Source: Gracilaria vermiculophylla
Taxonomy: Eukaryota > Rhodophyta > Florideophyceae > Gracilariales > Gracilariaceae
Length of the DNA: 35,090 nucleotides
NCBI GenBank assembly: GCA_019155205.2
Contig: JAHNZQ020000016.1
Location: forward strand, 1,969,795 to 2,004,884
Direction of reading: 5' to 3'
Shown: in pieces, positions 1 to 10,060 of the stretch
Layout of the letters: each line of letters starts with the position of its first letter
Position numbering within the stretch: position 1 is the first letter of the stretch
Notes under the pieces: model-generated
What the model was told of the DNA's origin: nothing
What the model saw: only the letters and a program-made list of their open reading frames with translations
Databases searched by the model: none
Made by a program: the position numbers and the translations under genes

Positions 1-410
1 TCAATTGCGGCGATGGTCATCATGTCCTTGTCTTCTTGGGCTTCTGATTCCAAATACGCCCGTAATTTCTCGTCGGTAAGATCATCGACTTTCTTGACGC
101 CAGAAATGTAGTCAAGATCTATCGACGGCTCGAGCCATTCAGCGTCGACACAGTAGGAAAGATTAACCGGGCGCACAGGCTCTGTCGTAGTTGAGTCCAC
201 AACAGCCAGTTGAAGAACACGGGCCGTAACTTCCTTGACGTACTGGTCAGAATGACGCAGGAAAACTCGAATAGCCTTTGGGGTGGTCGAGATAAGGCGA
301 GGATGGTTAACCGAAAAGGCAACAGATGATGGAGGTTGAAGAATGAAGTTATCATCCTGAATGTGTTGAGAATTTGTTGGTAATGTGTGCGGCGTCAAAG
401 CGGACGCCAT
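1..410 (-). CDS. gag-like N-terminal fragment of an LTR retrotransposon, cut by the window edge
   Basis: An uninterrupted minus-strand frame begins at an ATG (408-410) and runs off the window start, giving about 136 residues (MASALTPHTLPTNSQ...). The later part is helical and acidic, with the segments AIRVFLRHSDQYVKEV, SYCVDAEWLEPSI and DDLTDEKLRAYLES. This short-helix pattern ending in 'DDLTDE' resembles the N-terminal capsid region of some protist Ty3/gypsy gag proteins; that match is from memory of the family style, not a search. No protease, zinc knuckle or polymerase can be seen because the frame leaves the window. The frame has no internal stops, unlike every other element nearby, so this may be the youngest one. 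It could also be a non-transposon hypothetical protein. Confidence 0.45.
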   Translation of the reverse strand, partial: MASALTPHTLPTNSQHIQDDNFILQPPSSVAFSVNHPRLISTTPKAIRVFLRHSDQYVKEVTARVLQLAVVDSTTTEPVRPVNLSYCVDAEWLEPSIDLDYISGVKKVDDLTDEKLRAYLESEAQEDKDMMTIAAI

Positions 411-448
411 TTTTGTTGATCGAACGAGATACGATACGACCGCAGTAT

Positions 449-464
449 CACAGTGATCACTGTG
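449..464. repeat. perfect 16-bp palindrome
   Basis: CACAGTGATCACTGTG is self-complementary over 16 bp and lies 39 bp upstream of the gag-like start codon. It could be a dimeric protein-binding site; the function is unknown. Confidence 0.7.
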
Positions 465-559
465 CGCGGATGCGGCGCAAAGGTTTGTGCAAGTGTGCAA
501 GGCTCGATGCCTCCGAGTTTACTTAGGAGGCCGCAGAGTGTCGGCTTAAAAGGAGGGAT

Positions 560-583
560 GGTGTTTCCTTATCTGGAAACACC
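560..583. repeat. hairpin, 9-bp stem and 6-nt loop
   Basis: GGTGTTTCC, then TTATCT, then GGAAACACC form a perfect 9-bp stem. It lies about 150 bp upstream of the gag-like start codon. The role is unknown. Confidence 0.6.
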
Positions 584-924
584 CTAGATTTGAGTGCTAC
601 CTACAAGATGAGGTGTGCGCTGCTACCTACGCATTGGGTTGCAGTGCGGAAACTGAATGGGTGTAGGATTCTAAAAGGAGTGGTTGTAACGCATCCACTA
701 CACTTTCTTTGGTTCCTTTCTTCTCTTCTACTGTTTTAATGGTCAATGCAAAGCCGCTATCCATCTTCGTTTCTTGTTTTACACACATTAAATTCCTTTC
801 TGAAAAACGCAGCGATTTTCCACACTCGAAGATTCCGATTTATTCGGTTCGGTTCCAATAAAAATAGATTTTTTTACACTTTAGACCATATCTCAGAAGT
901 TTCGAAATTTTGTGAGTCTCTCGT

Positions 925-2338
925 TTAAAAATCACCGTCTGGAAGATCAACGGATAGACCCCAAAATTGGGCAAGTACGGCAGCTTTAAAGTAGTCATCT
1001 ACCTGATACCTAGGAGAACTATCATCTTCGTCTCTTCTGTCCTCTGATTTCTTAGCTTGTGGAGATGAAAAATTTTTCAGTTTTGAATCGCCATCTTCAT
1101 CGCCTGAATAGCTATGAAGTTTACAAGCACACAGGATTCAAAGTTCTCATAGTACTTCATCCTCGTTATCTAGATACAAAAAATCTTTGTATGGGGTCTA
1201 AGGTCTCCTCTGGCATCCCAAAATTGTTTGTTGTTGTTTCGAATATCACAGTCATCTTTATCGATAACAGAAGTTTTGATATCATGCCGGTTCGCTCCAC
1301 GTAGCTGTACTGCAAGAGAGCAGCATCACAGGGTTGAGTTCTAGAGTTCTTATTTTGTCTTTCATTTTCTTGCCATGCATCCCGTGCAGCAACTTCAGCT
1401 TCAACGTCAGTGAAATCCTTCATCCAACACTTGGCTCTGTCAATGACGTCGTTGGAGGAGGTGTTTGGATGAATACCTCAAGGCTTCAAAGAAATGTTTC
1501 TTTCCTGTTCTGGATTCGCTAGTTCAATTTCATGTGGTAGACAACGTGCATGAGCTCTTAAGGGATCAAGGGATCATAGCCAGCAACGTCCGATTGGTAT
1601 CCAGTATATTTAATTTCTTTCAGCTCTCTCGTATTTGCACAGAGCTCGGCTGGGAAACATTTGCAGTACAGACACAAGCAGAGGAACTCATTCTCTGATT
1701 GTCGTTTTCCCTTCAAATCTTGGATTTCTTTCCCCATCGGGTGCTCAATTGCAAAATTACATTGGCATAAAACTGCGGTCTTGATAGTAAAACTTGGAAA
1801 GGATTGACTTGAATCAACAAGAATGCTCCGAATCTCTCTCAGGTCTTTATAAGAGAAGGACACATTCGATCGACAAAGCTGTTTGTAGTGTACACATCTA
1901 AGCCTTCTGTTAACGATACGTCCCTTTCATTTTGCTTCTTTCACTACCTATCTAAGATGATGCATAGTAGAAAAACTATCCACAGTACTGAGCGAGCGAT
2001 TGAAAGAAAGACAGCAAGTTCCCAACTTTTCTGTCTCTCGCATACGTTTTCCATTCCTGTCTACAATAGTCTAAGATTCTTGATCTTGGAATGAGAATTT
2101 AGCACATGTTGATACGCAATAGACCTCTTCAGGAACTCTTTCCATGATCGACGATGATGCAAAGTGGCTGTCGAAGAAAGTGATCTTGCGAGAGGCTTTG
2201 CGAGATGAATCTCCTGAAAGCTTGAAATTTAGAAAAACAGACATGCTTTTCAATCGTCCCTCGCGGTACGTGTTTTGGACCGCAACCCTCAAAACAGATT
2301 TAGGAAGTTCAAAGTCTTCATCTTCATCCTCGTCATCG
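925..2338 (-). pseudogene. decayed ORF of unknown function, interrupted by the LTR insertion
   Basis: One minus-strand frame (codons starting at positions equal to 1 mod 3) reads protein-like in three blocks. 2338-2071 has an acidic run (DDEDEDEDFELP). 1863-1558 contains several cysteines (CQCNF, CLYCKCF). 1080-925 ends SPRYQVDDYFKAAVLAQFWG...DGDF and then TAA. Many in-frame stops lie between the blocks. A second frame (1423-1166, KCWMKDFTDVEAEVAARD...) also looks protein-like, suggesting indels. I do not recognise the family. The LTR at 2339 starts exactly inside the acidic block, so the chromovirus seems to have inserted into this sequence. It could be an older transposon ORF or a dead host gene. 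Confidence 0.35.
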
Positions 2339-2722
2339 TGGGCCGACAATGCTCCTACAGGCACTCTTACGAGGTGACCTGCGGATCGGCCGCTTTGAAA
2401 CCTTAGGATGATTGACGAGATTTTCCAACCGGAAAAGTAGATAAAGAGTCAACGATGCTTGGTTTACTTCCCCAAAGGTGGAACTTGACCGGCAGATTAA
2501 ATATCAAGCCGGGAGCCCGCCTCGGCAAGTTACACTACTGTAGTAACTACCCGCAAAAATTAACTAAAATAAGTATAACTTCTACCGTACCCAAAAGATA
2601 CTGTAGCACATGCAGGCCGAACTATGCACACCGTGGCTCCGTTAATAAAATACGAGCCTTTCTTAGGAATATCATGCCATAAAGCCTCTCCACAATATCA
2701 CCTTAGAATCCGCTGTACTACA
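2339..2722 (-). repeat. 3' LTR of the chromovirus (384 bp, TG...CA)
   Basis: The ends were set by comparison with the plus-strand copy at 34640-35025. Both begin TGT(A/G)GTACAG and end GCCCA, and their similarity stops sharply at both ends. Shared blocks include GCCGAGGCGGGCTCCCGGCT, a TATTTAA box and CCTGTAGGAGCATTGTC. The minus orientation matches the pol remnant upstream, and a polypurine tract abuts its start. Confidence 0.85.
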
Positions 2723-2737
2723 TACCCCCTTTCCTGA
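2723..2737 (-). other. polypurine tract of the chromovirus
   Basis: On the minus strand TCAGGAAAGGGGGTA sits directly before the LTR start TGTAGTAC. A purine run touching the 3' LTR is where plus-strand DNA synthesis is primed in LTR retrotransposons. Confidence 0.65.
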
Positions 2738-3059
2738 GTTGCACCACGTCCTCCCGGTGTATCTTTCCATCACCCGGTCCGTGGCTGGCTCTTATTGGTG
2801 CTGATGTCAGAGACACCTTCCGCGATGTGACAAATTTTCTTCTTCAGGCGTTCCTCCACACTTCCCTATTTCCGCGCGGCGCCTCAACCGTGGGCTCGTG
2901 CATCTCCATTGAGGCGGATCTGGGCCCCCACTCTTTTCGACTTACTCTTACAACCCCTTTTTGGCAAAAATTGCGGGTACGGAAGTGCCTGGCATTCCGA
3001 TTCCCTCGAGGATCCGTTTTTGGGAAATGCCCGCGTCGTCGCGTTAGCTCGTTCATCCC

Positions 3060-3917
3060 CAGTGGAGGTGTCTTATTTCACAATCTTCGGTCCAATGCCA
3101 CTGTCGGTATCCGTTGGTTATAATCCCGCTCATTGCCACGGTGTTCCTTTCCAGAGCGTTTCCAGTTCACCAGGTGCCACAGCTGCGTGTCCCTTATTGT
3201 GATCCTTTGGTGGGGAGCGTGGCGATCCGCACTCCATTTCCGTTATCGGCTCCATTGCAGGACGTAGCTGCGCTCTCCGAGGTGTTGGTCCGGCTTTACG
3301 TGGCGACGGCTGGTGTGACTCCTATGGAGAATGGCGAGATTACTCTCGTCCCGACTGCTTGAGATCCGGTGGTGCAACCCCGACTGCGCAGTGTCCCTGT
3401 GCCGGTTGTTCAGCCTCGCCTGAAGAGCGTTCCGATTCCCGTACCGCCGTCACCTCTGGTGGCGCCCACTCCGTCCTTGGCCCAGCCGACCTTCTCGGCG
3501 GTGCCAGCCGAGTTTCTTTGAGAGGCCCCTTTCGTAATCAGTCCGCCGTCTGCGACTCCTTCCGTGGCGGTTGTTGATTCGTCAACGGAGTTTCCCGCTT
3601 CTGGTGCACCCTCGGGCGGGCTTTTCTCTGGGGCTCTGGGTGCTGCCTTCCAGAAGTTGGGGCAGGCGTGCCTCGTGACGGGCCGTCCTGCTCCGGGTTC
3701 TCCTGTAGAGGCTCTGCGCGATGCTCGTATCTGCGTCGTAAAACTCCATAAGACCAGGCCAGACCGAGCCTCGATGGCGGCTATCACAAAAAGCCTGGCG
3801 GAATTCTTCGAGAGCCAAGCCCTCACGGCGAATGGTCGCCTCGTAGCGTATTATGCGACGCCACTCGGTGACCTGTACGTGGAAGAAACCCCAATGATGG
3901 GAGTTTGTCCCCGGTAG
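3060..3917 (+). pseudogene. decayed antisense ORF between chromodomain and 3' LTR
   Basis: On the strand opposite to pol, frame 0 reads about 280 codons from roughly 3060 to a TAG at 3915-3917, broken by stops at 3361-3363 and near 3520. The first part is proline/valine-rich with a PVPVVQPRLKSVPIPVPP stretch, a plausible disordered linker. The last 115 residues look folded (ICVVKLHKTRPDRASMAA, LAEFFESQALTANGRL, LGDLYVEETP). Codon choice in this block is reasonable for a gene. A competing frame covers 2909-3200. The minus strand over 3582-4043 is also open (153 codons) and cannot be dismissed. Some plant and protist Ty3/gypsy elements carry extra ORFs, including antisense ones, between pol and the 3' LTR. 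The product is unrecognised. Confidence 0.4.
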
Positions 3918-4147
3918 CGGCGGAATAAAAGAACCTTGAGTTGGAGCAGAAGCTCCGTAAACGGTAGTTGCAGTACAACTGAGCTGTACCCGCGCGCTCA
4001 CCGACTCGAAGTGCCACCGCGGGAGCAGGCAAAAAGCGGACAACGGCGCCCTGGACGCGAAAAAGAGAACTCCTGGTGGGGGATAGATAGCGGAGGCGAA
4101 AACTAACTCCGGTCGGGGGCCCCTTTCCCTTTCCTTAACAGAAACGC

Positions 4148-6788
4148 CTATGCGGAGATGCGTTTCCGCACCTGATTGGCGTGGTAGTTTCTGATTAATA
4201 TCTCTGGGATGAGTTTGGAAGGTTCTTTCGTGTCTTTTTTTGAGGTGTACCAGTACAAGTGGACGAGGTACAGTATCCTTGCGGGGCTTATGCGGTGGGA
4301 GACGATATGGCCCACTGCATAGAGGATATCATCTTGAGGGGTCATGATGGAGTCTGGAGGTTCCATCAATGCTTCACCGAAAGGTGCGATGGGGTTTCCA
4401 GTATCCAGTGGTGGCGTCGCTCTTGAGGTGGTCGGATGAAGAAGTTCAGTGAGTGGTCCCTGAGGTGGGGTGGTGGGCAGTCTTGAAGGGCTGGGCGTTG
4501 GGACATCCGTCACCCTAACACGGGATACGACTCTCGGAGCCCTTTTAACTCAACGGAAACAGTGTCCTTATAGGTGTTCAGGACTTTGTAAGGCCCTGAG
4601 GTGTTTGACGCTAACTTGCGCGTGACATCCGGCGGTTCGTCGGACGTCTCCCCAGGTTTATCGAGAAAAACCTCGTAGCCTTCCTTCAGGTGAGGGCCTT
4701 CCTTTACCTTCCGGTCAAACGCCTGTTTATATCTCCTCTGCGAGGCGTTGAGTGCGTCTTCATACCGCCTTCAGATGGATCGTTTTGCTTGCGCCGCTGT
4801 TGGTACCTGTGGCCCATCCGCCTGGTGCGCCGTGGCGCATGCCGCAATGAGAGCACTAGGCGGGATGCGCGAGAGCACCAGATTGAAGGGAGCGGTCCCC
4901 GCGGAGCGGTGCATTTGCAGGTTCTATACAAACGTGACCGGGCCCACTTATGCGTCTCATTCCTTCTAATGGTCCGCGACGTAGTGATTCAGCCTCGAGG
5001 CGATGGTCTTGTTGAATCTCTCCGCTTGTTTGTTGGTTTGGGAGTGATAGGCAGTCGTAAACAACTGCTTCATCCCCAGAATTCCGGAGACGGCCCTGAC
5101 TATCTTCGCATCGAACTGTAGCCCGTTTTCGGTAAGGAGGGGCAATGGTATCCCATATGGGTAAGCCTAGTGCTCCAGAAAGGTGTCGGCAATTACTGCT
5201 ATAGTGGTGCTCCGGAGGGGAATGGCGCGCGCGATCTTCGAGAAACGATCAGTGATTACGATGACTAATCGGTACCCTCGCTCCGTCTTGGGTAGAGGGC
5301 CCAAAATATCCATGGCCACGAAATCCAAAGGTCCTGAAGTTCTGGGCAGAGTAAGTGACGTCCGGCGTCAACGGATATTTACCTTAGCGGTGGCGCACGA
5401 ATAGCAGCCCGCCACAGTGTGGAAGGCGTCATAAGCCATGTTCAGCCAATAGAACTCCCTCCTCATAGTGAAATACATATGCGATCCCCCGTGGTGCTCG
5501 GCGGGGCGAGAATAGTGAGAGAAATACAGCACCCTCGCCCGTAGTTTTGTCGGGACCACCTTTTGGAGAGCTCAATCCAGGGAAGCGCGGCGTACAAGTA
5601 CGCCGCCTCGGTCGACATCGAATGACGATATTAGACTCCCCACAGTGTGGAGGCACTCCATGCAGTACGCATCTGTACTCTGCTCCTTCAGGAAATCCGC
5701 TATGGTGATGGGGAGAATTTCTTTCTTCTCCTCAACAGGGGCCATCACCTCAGGGAGCCCACTGTACTTTCCTCCAAGCTCACACTATTGAAAGCATCCT
5801 CCATCAGATGCTTCTTTCCCTTCGGCGTCTTGGATGACGAGGCACGGGAGTTTGTCCTGCAAAGGTGTTTTGTCTTCGGCCTCGGTGGAGATTCGCGGGA
5901 GCGCGTCCGCTATCTGGCGTTTTATACCAGAACGGTGAACGATGTGAAATTTGAACTCCAGGAGGCGTAGCCTCCACCTTTCCAAGCGGCCGGAAGCATC
6001 CGTCAAAGACACTATCCTCTTCAGTGGTGCATGGTCCATCCTCAAGGCGAAACGCGCGCCTTCCAGGTATGGGCGTAAAAGTAACACCACGCAGATGATG
6101 GCGAAACCTTCGCGCTACGAGGTGGAATAATTTTCTTCCGTAGGTGAAAGGCTGCGACTCCAGTATCGGATAGGTTGAAGTCCACCTTCAAGTTGCTCCT
6201 GGAGAGGGGCACATCCGAACTGTTATTTACAGGCGTCTGTTTCCAACACCATTCTGACATGCCGCTTTCGAAGTATCAAGATTGATGGCTCTATCAGTCT
6301 CCTCTTTAGTGTGGTAAAGGCTCCAAACTCGTCGTCCGTCAGGATAGTCAATTGCTTTTCCTTCTCCAAGATGCTGTTCAACGGATGTGCCATACGGAAG
6401 AATCTCGGATAAAACCTCCGGAAAACGTTACAAAACCCCAGGAAAGAGCGGAGTTCCGTATGGTTTGTGGGAGGGTGAGCTTCCTTGATGGCGTCCTGAA
6501 TAGTTGTGGAAACCTGTAGGCGGCACGGGGGCACAATGTACCCCAGGTAGTCCACCGAGGACTTGAAAAAGGAACATTTCAACAGCTTCAAGGAGAGTCC
6601 AGCATCGTCCAAGGGTTAGAGCACGTGCTTTACATGCATAATGTGCTCCTCCACGCGTTTGGAGTATATGGTGACATCGTCAAAATACTCCAGGGCGTAC
6701 TGCCACTTCATGTTCGACAGGATTATGTCCACCGCTCGTTGGAACGTAGCGGGTCCGTTTGCGCTAGGAAAAGACAATAACGTGGCTT
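4148..6788 (-). pseudogene. pol: chromovirus pol: RT (partial), RNase H, integrase, chromodomain
   Basis: Nearly the whole region reads in one minus-strand frame. RT starts mid-palm with NGPATFQRAVD and the catalytic YFDD box (6788-6600), then GLSLKLLKCSFFKSSVDYLG and the connection domain. RNase H follows (LETDACK, then WSRSLSPTEENYS and DHAPLKRI). The integrase has an HHCC finger (HYSRPAEHHG...CYSC, about 5520-5380) and a core with DFVAMDILGPLP, TENG where TDNG is expected, and YHSQTNKQAERFN. A GPY/F module (NTSGPYKVL, about 4590) precedes the chromodomain (DILYAVGHIVSHR, LYLVHLYWY, LIRNYHANQ; 4300-4150). Stops fall after DACK (TAA), at YSTS*REG (TAG) and at about eight other sites. A frameshift near 4530 separates GPY/F from chromodomain. 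The second catalytic Asp of integrase is Glu. The element is non-functional. Confidence 0.85.
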
Positions 6789-6864
6789 TTATTTATCGGG
6801 AAAACCCCCTGACCATACTTTTCGGGCTTTTGTTTTCGTCACAGAGCATGACAATACTTCAAAC

Positions 6865-7882
6865 ATGCCTCGTGATTCTTGTCTAACGGATGCAGAAAAA
6901 GGTGCGATTAAAGCTCTTCATAGACAGAATCTATCGAACCGGAAGATATTTGCAGCTTTCAAACGTTCTAAGACAGTTGTCACGAATTGCTTGAAGGCGC
7001 CTGAAGAGTATGGAACGAAAAAAAGAAAGGGTAGACCTCAAAAGCTCAGAGCCCGACAAAAACAGAGGCTTTTTAATGAAAAAAAAAAACCGGGGAAAGC
7101 AGTTCCATGCTGAAAAACAATCTGCAGCTCCCGGTATCCGTTTTTATCATCCGTCGTGCGCTTGAAGACAAAAACCAAACAATCTGTGTACAAGAAATCA
7201 AAGCACTCTTTCTTTTTAACGATAAATCATAAGAAAGCCAGTGTAGATTGTGCTGTGGAACACGTTACTTGGAGTCCATTGCAGTGGCACAAAATAATAT
7301 TATCTGATGAGAAGAAATTTAATTTGGACGGCCCTTATTTGTTTTCGTACTATTGGCTTGCAGTGGGTTCTGAAGAGCGTTTGTTTTCCAAACGTCAGAT
7401 AGGAGGAGGAGGCCTAATGGTTTGGGGCTGTTTTTCTTATTTTGCTAGAGTTCTTTTGGTAATAATGCATGGAAATCAGGACTCCAAAAAGTATACGAAG
7501 CTCCTTGCTGATAATATATTTAATTGCGCTGTTGTAACGCACTGAGAGTCATGGATTCTCAGCAAAACAACTGTCCTATTCATATATCTGGGCACTCTAA
7601 GGAATGGTTTACGTAAAAAACATTCGTTTACTGTCGTGGCCTAGCCGTGCAATCGACATGAATCCCATTAAAGATCTTTGGGCTCTTCTGGGATGTCGTG
7701 TGTATTACAACGCACGTCAATTTGGTACCTTGGCCGAGCTAAAAGAAAAATTTTCGACTGAATGGAACAAAATAAGTGATGATATACTTCATGCTGATAT
7801 TGAAAGCATGCAGCGTCGCTGCGTAGCTATTCTAACTGCCCAAGGGGTAAAAACAATGTACAAAGCAAGTGATCGAGTTTAG
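6865..7882 (+). pseudogene. Tc1-family DDE transposase, broken
   Basis: The start ATG is at 6865. The N-terminus is a helix-turn-helix (CLTDAEKGAIKALHRQNLSN...FKRSKTVVTNCL) followed by a GRPQKL motif, usual for Tc1 binding domains. The DDE part begins at about 7210: HVTWSPLQWHKIILSDEKKF with the first Asp, GGGLMVWGCFSY, then MDSQQNNCPIHIS, SWPSRAIDMNPIKDLWALLG and FGTLAELKEKFSTEW. The frame changes near 7110 and again near 7550, and stops intervene. Two catalytic positions are altered: the usual QDN is QNN and the usual NPIEN is NPIKD. The enzyme is therefore dead twice over, by frame and by active site. Confidence 0.85.
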
Positions 7883-7898
7883 CTTTGAATCATTAAAT

Positions 7899-7915
7899 TG
7901 GTCCTATACTTTTGA
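7899..7915 (+). repeat. inner direct repeat of the Tc1-like right end
   Basis: TGGTCCTATACTTTTGA resembles the outer repeat TGACCGTTTTTATACTTTTGA at 8056-8076; their starts are 157 bp apart. Confidence 0.55.
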
Positions 7916-8055
7916 ATGCTTAGAAGTAGTGTTTTCTTGATTGCTAATCTACGTTTATGTTATTGAAATCATTTCGGACGGTTTATTCTTTCTTTTGACT
8001 TTTGTGCATTGGAAATACAGAAATGGCGTGCCCATTGTGACTCGTATTTGATACA

Positions 8056-8085
8056 TGACCGTTTTTATACTTTTGACGCGCACTG
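8056..8085 (+). repeat. right terminal repeat of the Tc1-like element
   Basis: It ends in GACGCGCACTG, the inverted form of a CAGTG-type Tc1 terminus. It contains the same TATACTTTTGA core as the inner copy. Confidence 0.65.
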
Positions 8086-8790
8086 GACAGTTGTGGAATT
8101 AAGAGCAATGCAGAATATTATATATCGCTTGATGTATTTGAAGTGAATGCAAACCACGATGACTTGAATTGCACGAGTCCGAACGGGCTATAGCGTTCAA
8201 TTGTCAGCCCTATGACGTCAGCCGGCGCCCATGCGTAGACAGCCAGCGTCTATGAGAACGGTCACGAGCACTAAGATAAACAGGCCTAGCCTTTGGCCTC
8301 AGGAAGGCAGATGGGGGGGCGAGAGCGGTGAAGGAACACGCTCGACCTTGTGCTAAAAAATCTCCTTGTGCTTCCCAGACTCCACAGAAACATCCCCAAG
8401 CCAATATGCCTCAGATCATTGCCAACAATGTCACAAAAGTACAGTTTTGGCGCACTTTTTAGGGGTAACAGTTCAACATGAAATGCCTCGGAGTTTTTAT
8501 TTGACTTCCAACTTGGCTAGTGAAGGCGATCTCATTTCCGTTTTTCTCCCGTAGGCCTGATGTTCGATACGTCATATGAAAGCTAAGTCTTTTGGCTTTC
8601 TGTGTACTAACGTCTGGCTTCTATAACAAAAAACAGAAGTCGTAGTATGGAAATCAAAGTGTCGTCTCAAATGATACTGTTTTCGCATATACTTTTAATG
8701 CCTCGCGCGTGTCAAGCTCGTGTCCAACAACAAAATATGCATTCTAAGAGCACGTATGACGCTAAAAAGTTTTAGCTTTATCCAATCGCT
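8086..8790. other. intergenic, no gene seen
   Basis: There is no coding sequence that I can support. It has a TGACGTCA octamer at 8213-8220 and is otherwise featureless. It lies between the Tc1-like and pogo-like relics and may hold the right-hand flank of the latter. Confidence 0.5.
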
Positions 8791-10060
8791 TCAGGATTCT
8801 GGATCCCCCAAGCACGATCCGTCGACCTCCTGTGTGACCTGATCCTTCACCGCGTCTGTCGACTTCACAATAAACTGATTCCGAACATTACGGTTTAAAG
8901 GGAGCTTCTTTGACGCACGAGAAGCAGCGATCTTGCGCCTTTGCTTGCAGTTCTGCGTTAATTTCTCCATCAGTGCCTTTCTACGCGGAGCTAGTTCAAC
9001 AAGGCGACGAAGGTCTGCAACGCTTTCCCGACATAAACTGCCTGTCTTCCTTTTCTTCAAAGCGTTCAATACTGCTTCTGCCGTCAAATGGCGTCCGTTT
9101 GAAGTGTCAACTCTGACAGTGCCACGTTCATCGACGTCAGATTCCATAACCAAGCTTCGAGAGTTTTTCAAGAAAGCTTTCACCAGAAACTGCAAACTAA
9201 CATTTTGTGTACCCTTTCGAGTAGTCTATAAATCAGCGTTCTTGATATCGGAAATATCCGGACCTCCTTTGTTATGTACCCACAAGCCTGTTTTCTGAAA
9301 CGCACTTTGGATGTTTCCGACAGTCATTGAATCCGAGAACGCCACGGTTAGTGCGTAGCAGACGTCAAATATGTCAACAACAAACTTGACTCTGGATAAA
9401 CGGTGGAGCTCAGGCTGCATGTATGTATGATTTGAATGCATTTAATAAAGAAACGTCCAGAGGTTGAAGAATATGACTAGAATGGGAAGGAAGAGCCACG
9501 ACAACGATATTATTCTCTCGCAGGAAAAGCATAGTCCGATACTGTACATGACCTGAATATCCATCAAGAACAAGTAGCAAATTTTTCCCGCCTTTTCGAA
9601 GATCTTTAGTTTCTTGTACCCAGTTCACTGCCCAGTTGAAGAATGTAGAAGAGTCCACACCAGGAATCTCTCTTAGATAAATGTAACAGGGCGGAAGAAA
9701 GTCGTGCAAACTTTGAACCCTCCATTCGACAAAGCGGTAGTGAGCTTTTTTCCCGCCAATCACGATTACAGGCTTCCAAGCTTTTCCATCTGCAGATATT
9801 ACAGGCATAACGGTGATTCGATCAAACGCTCCTTTAATGCGGGTGCATTTCTGAAGCAATACTGAGCCACTTGGACCCACTGCCTTTCGCAAACTTCTTC
9901 CCATCATTTTGGAAATATAAACTCCAGATTCGTCAATGTTAAAGACCTGTTTCGCTTCCATAATTCCATAACCATCCATTAGTGATTCCACCAGTGCCAT
10001 GTGGCGTGCCAGCATTGTCACGTTCTGGATCTGGTGGGATTGTAGTTCAGAGAAATACAG
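8791..10060 (-). pseudogene. pogo/Tigger-like (DDE_1) transposase, broken
   Basis: The minus-strand frame is open from just below a stop at 10061-10063. It carries the DDE core: KQVFNIDESGVYISKMMG (first Asp), GAFDRITVMPVISADGK, NLLLVLDGYSGH (second Asp) and ALPSHSSHILQPLDVSLLNAFK (third acidic residue, Asp as in pogo). A frameshift at 9410-9440 moves the C-terminal part (PELHRLSRVKFV..., AFQKTGLWVHN) to another frame, and TAG at 9226-9228 interrupts it. The tail (8791-9195) is basic and helical. The N-terminal psq/CENP-B helix-turn-helix domains (roughly 150 residues) are missing: the frame ends at the piggyBac-like fragment. The relic has an intact catalytic triad but is truncated and shifted. 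Confidence 0.85.

Larger units (their letters stand above)
411..924. other. leader or promoter region of the gag-like ORF
   Basis: There is no convincing coding sequence here. This stretch lies upstream of the gag-like ORF (read leftward), so it should contain its 5' LTR or leader, but I could not define LTR ends. It holds a perfect 16-bp palindrome (449-464) and a hairpin (560-583), listed separately. It shows no visible similarity to the LTR family at 2339-2722. Confidence 0.4.
2339..6790 (-). mobile_element. 5'-truncated Ty3/gypsy chromovirus
   Basis: Read on the minus strand the order is RT (partial), RNase H, integrase with GPY/F module, chromodomain, a 1.4-kb segment, a polypurine tract and a 3' LTR. 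This is the domain order of chromoviruses. Gag, protease and the front of RT are missing: homology stops near 6790, where the Tc1-like element begins, and RT does not resume beyond it at 8086. The coding part carries about ten nonsense codons and at least one frameshift, so it is dead. The bases just outside the LTR (2334-2338, CATCG) would be one copy of a 5-bp target duplication; the other end is lost. Confidence 0.85.
6810..8085 (+). mobile_element. Tc1/mariner-like transposon
   Basis: A broken Tc1-type transposase lies inside. The right end closes with a sequence whose reverse complement is CAGTGCGCGTCAAAAGTATA, a classic Tc1-type terminus beginning CAGTG. A related motif (GGTCCTATACTTTTGA) lies 157 bp further in, as in elements with paired direct repeats in each terminal repeat. 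A similar motif at 6810-6826 (TGACCATACTTTTCGGG) lies near the left end, but in the same orientation rather than inverted, so the left boundary is uncertain. No clear TA duplication was found. The chromovirus RT stops right at its left side. Confidence 0.7.

Noticed and set aside
3582..4043. 153-codon minus-strand ORF as the real product between chromodomain and LTR
   Set aside because: Kept only as an alternative; its composition is less gene-like than the opposite frame, but a consensus could reverse this.
8213..8220. TGACGTCA, a bZIP/CRE-type site
   Set aside because: A single octamer between transposon relics, with no promoter nearby; chance is likely.
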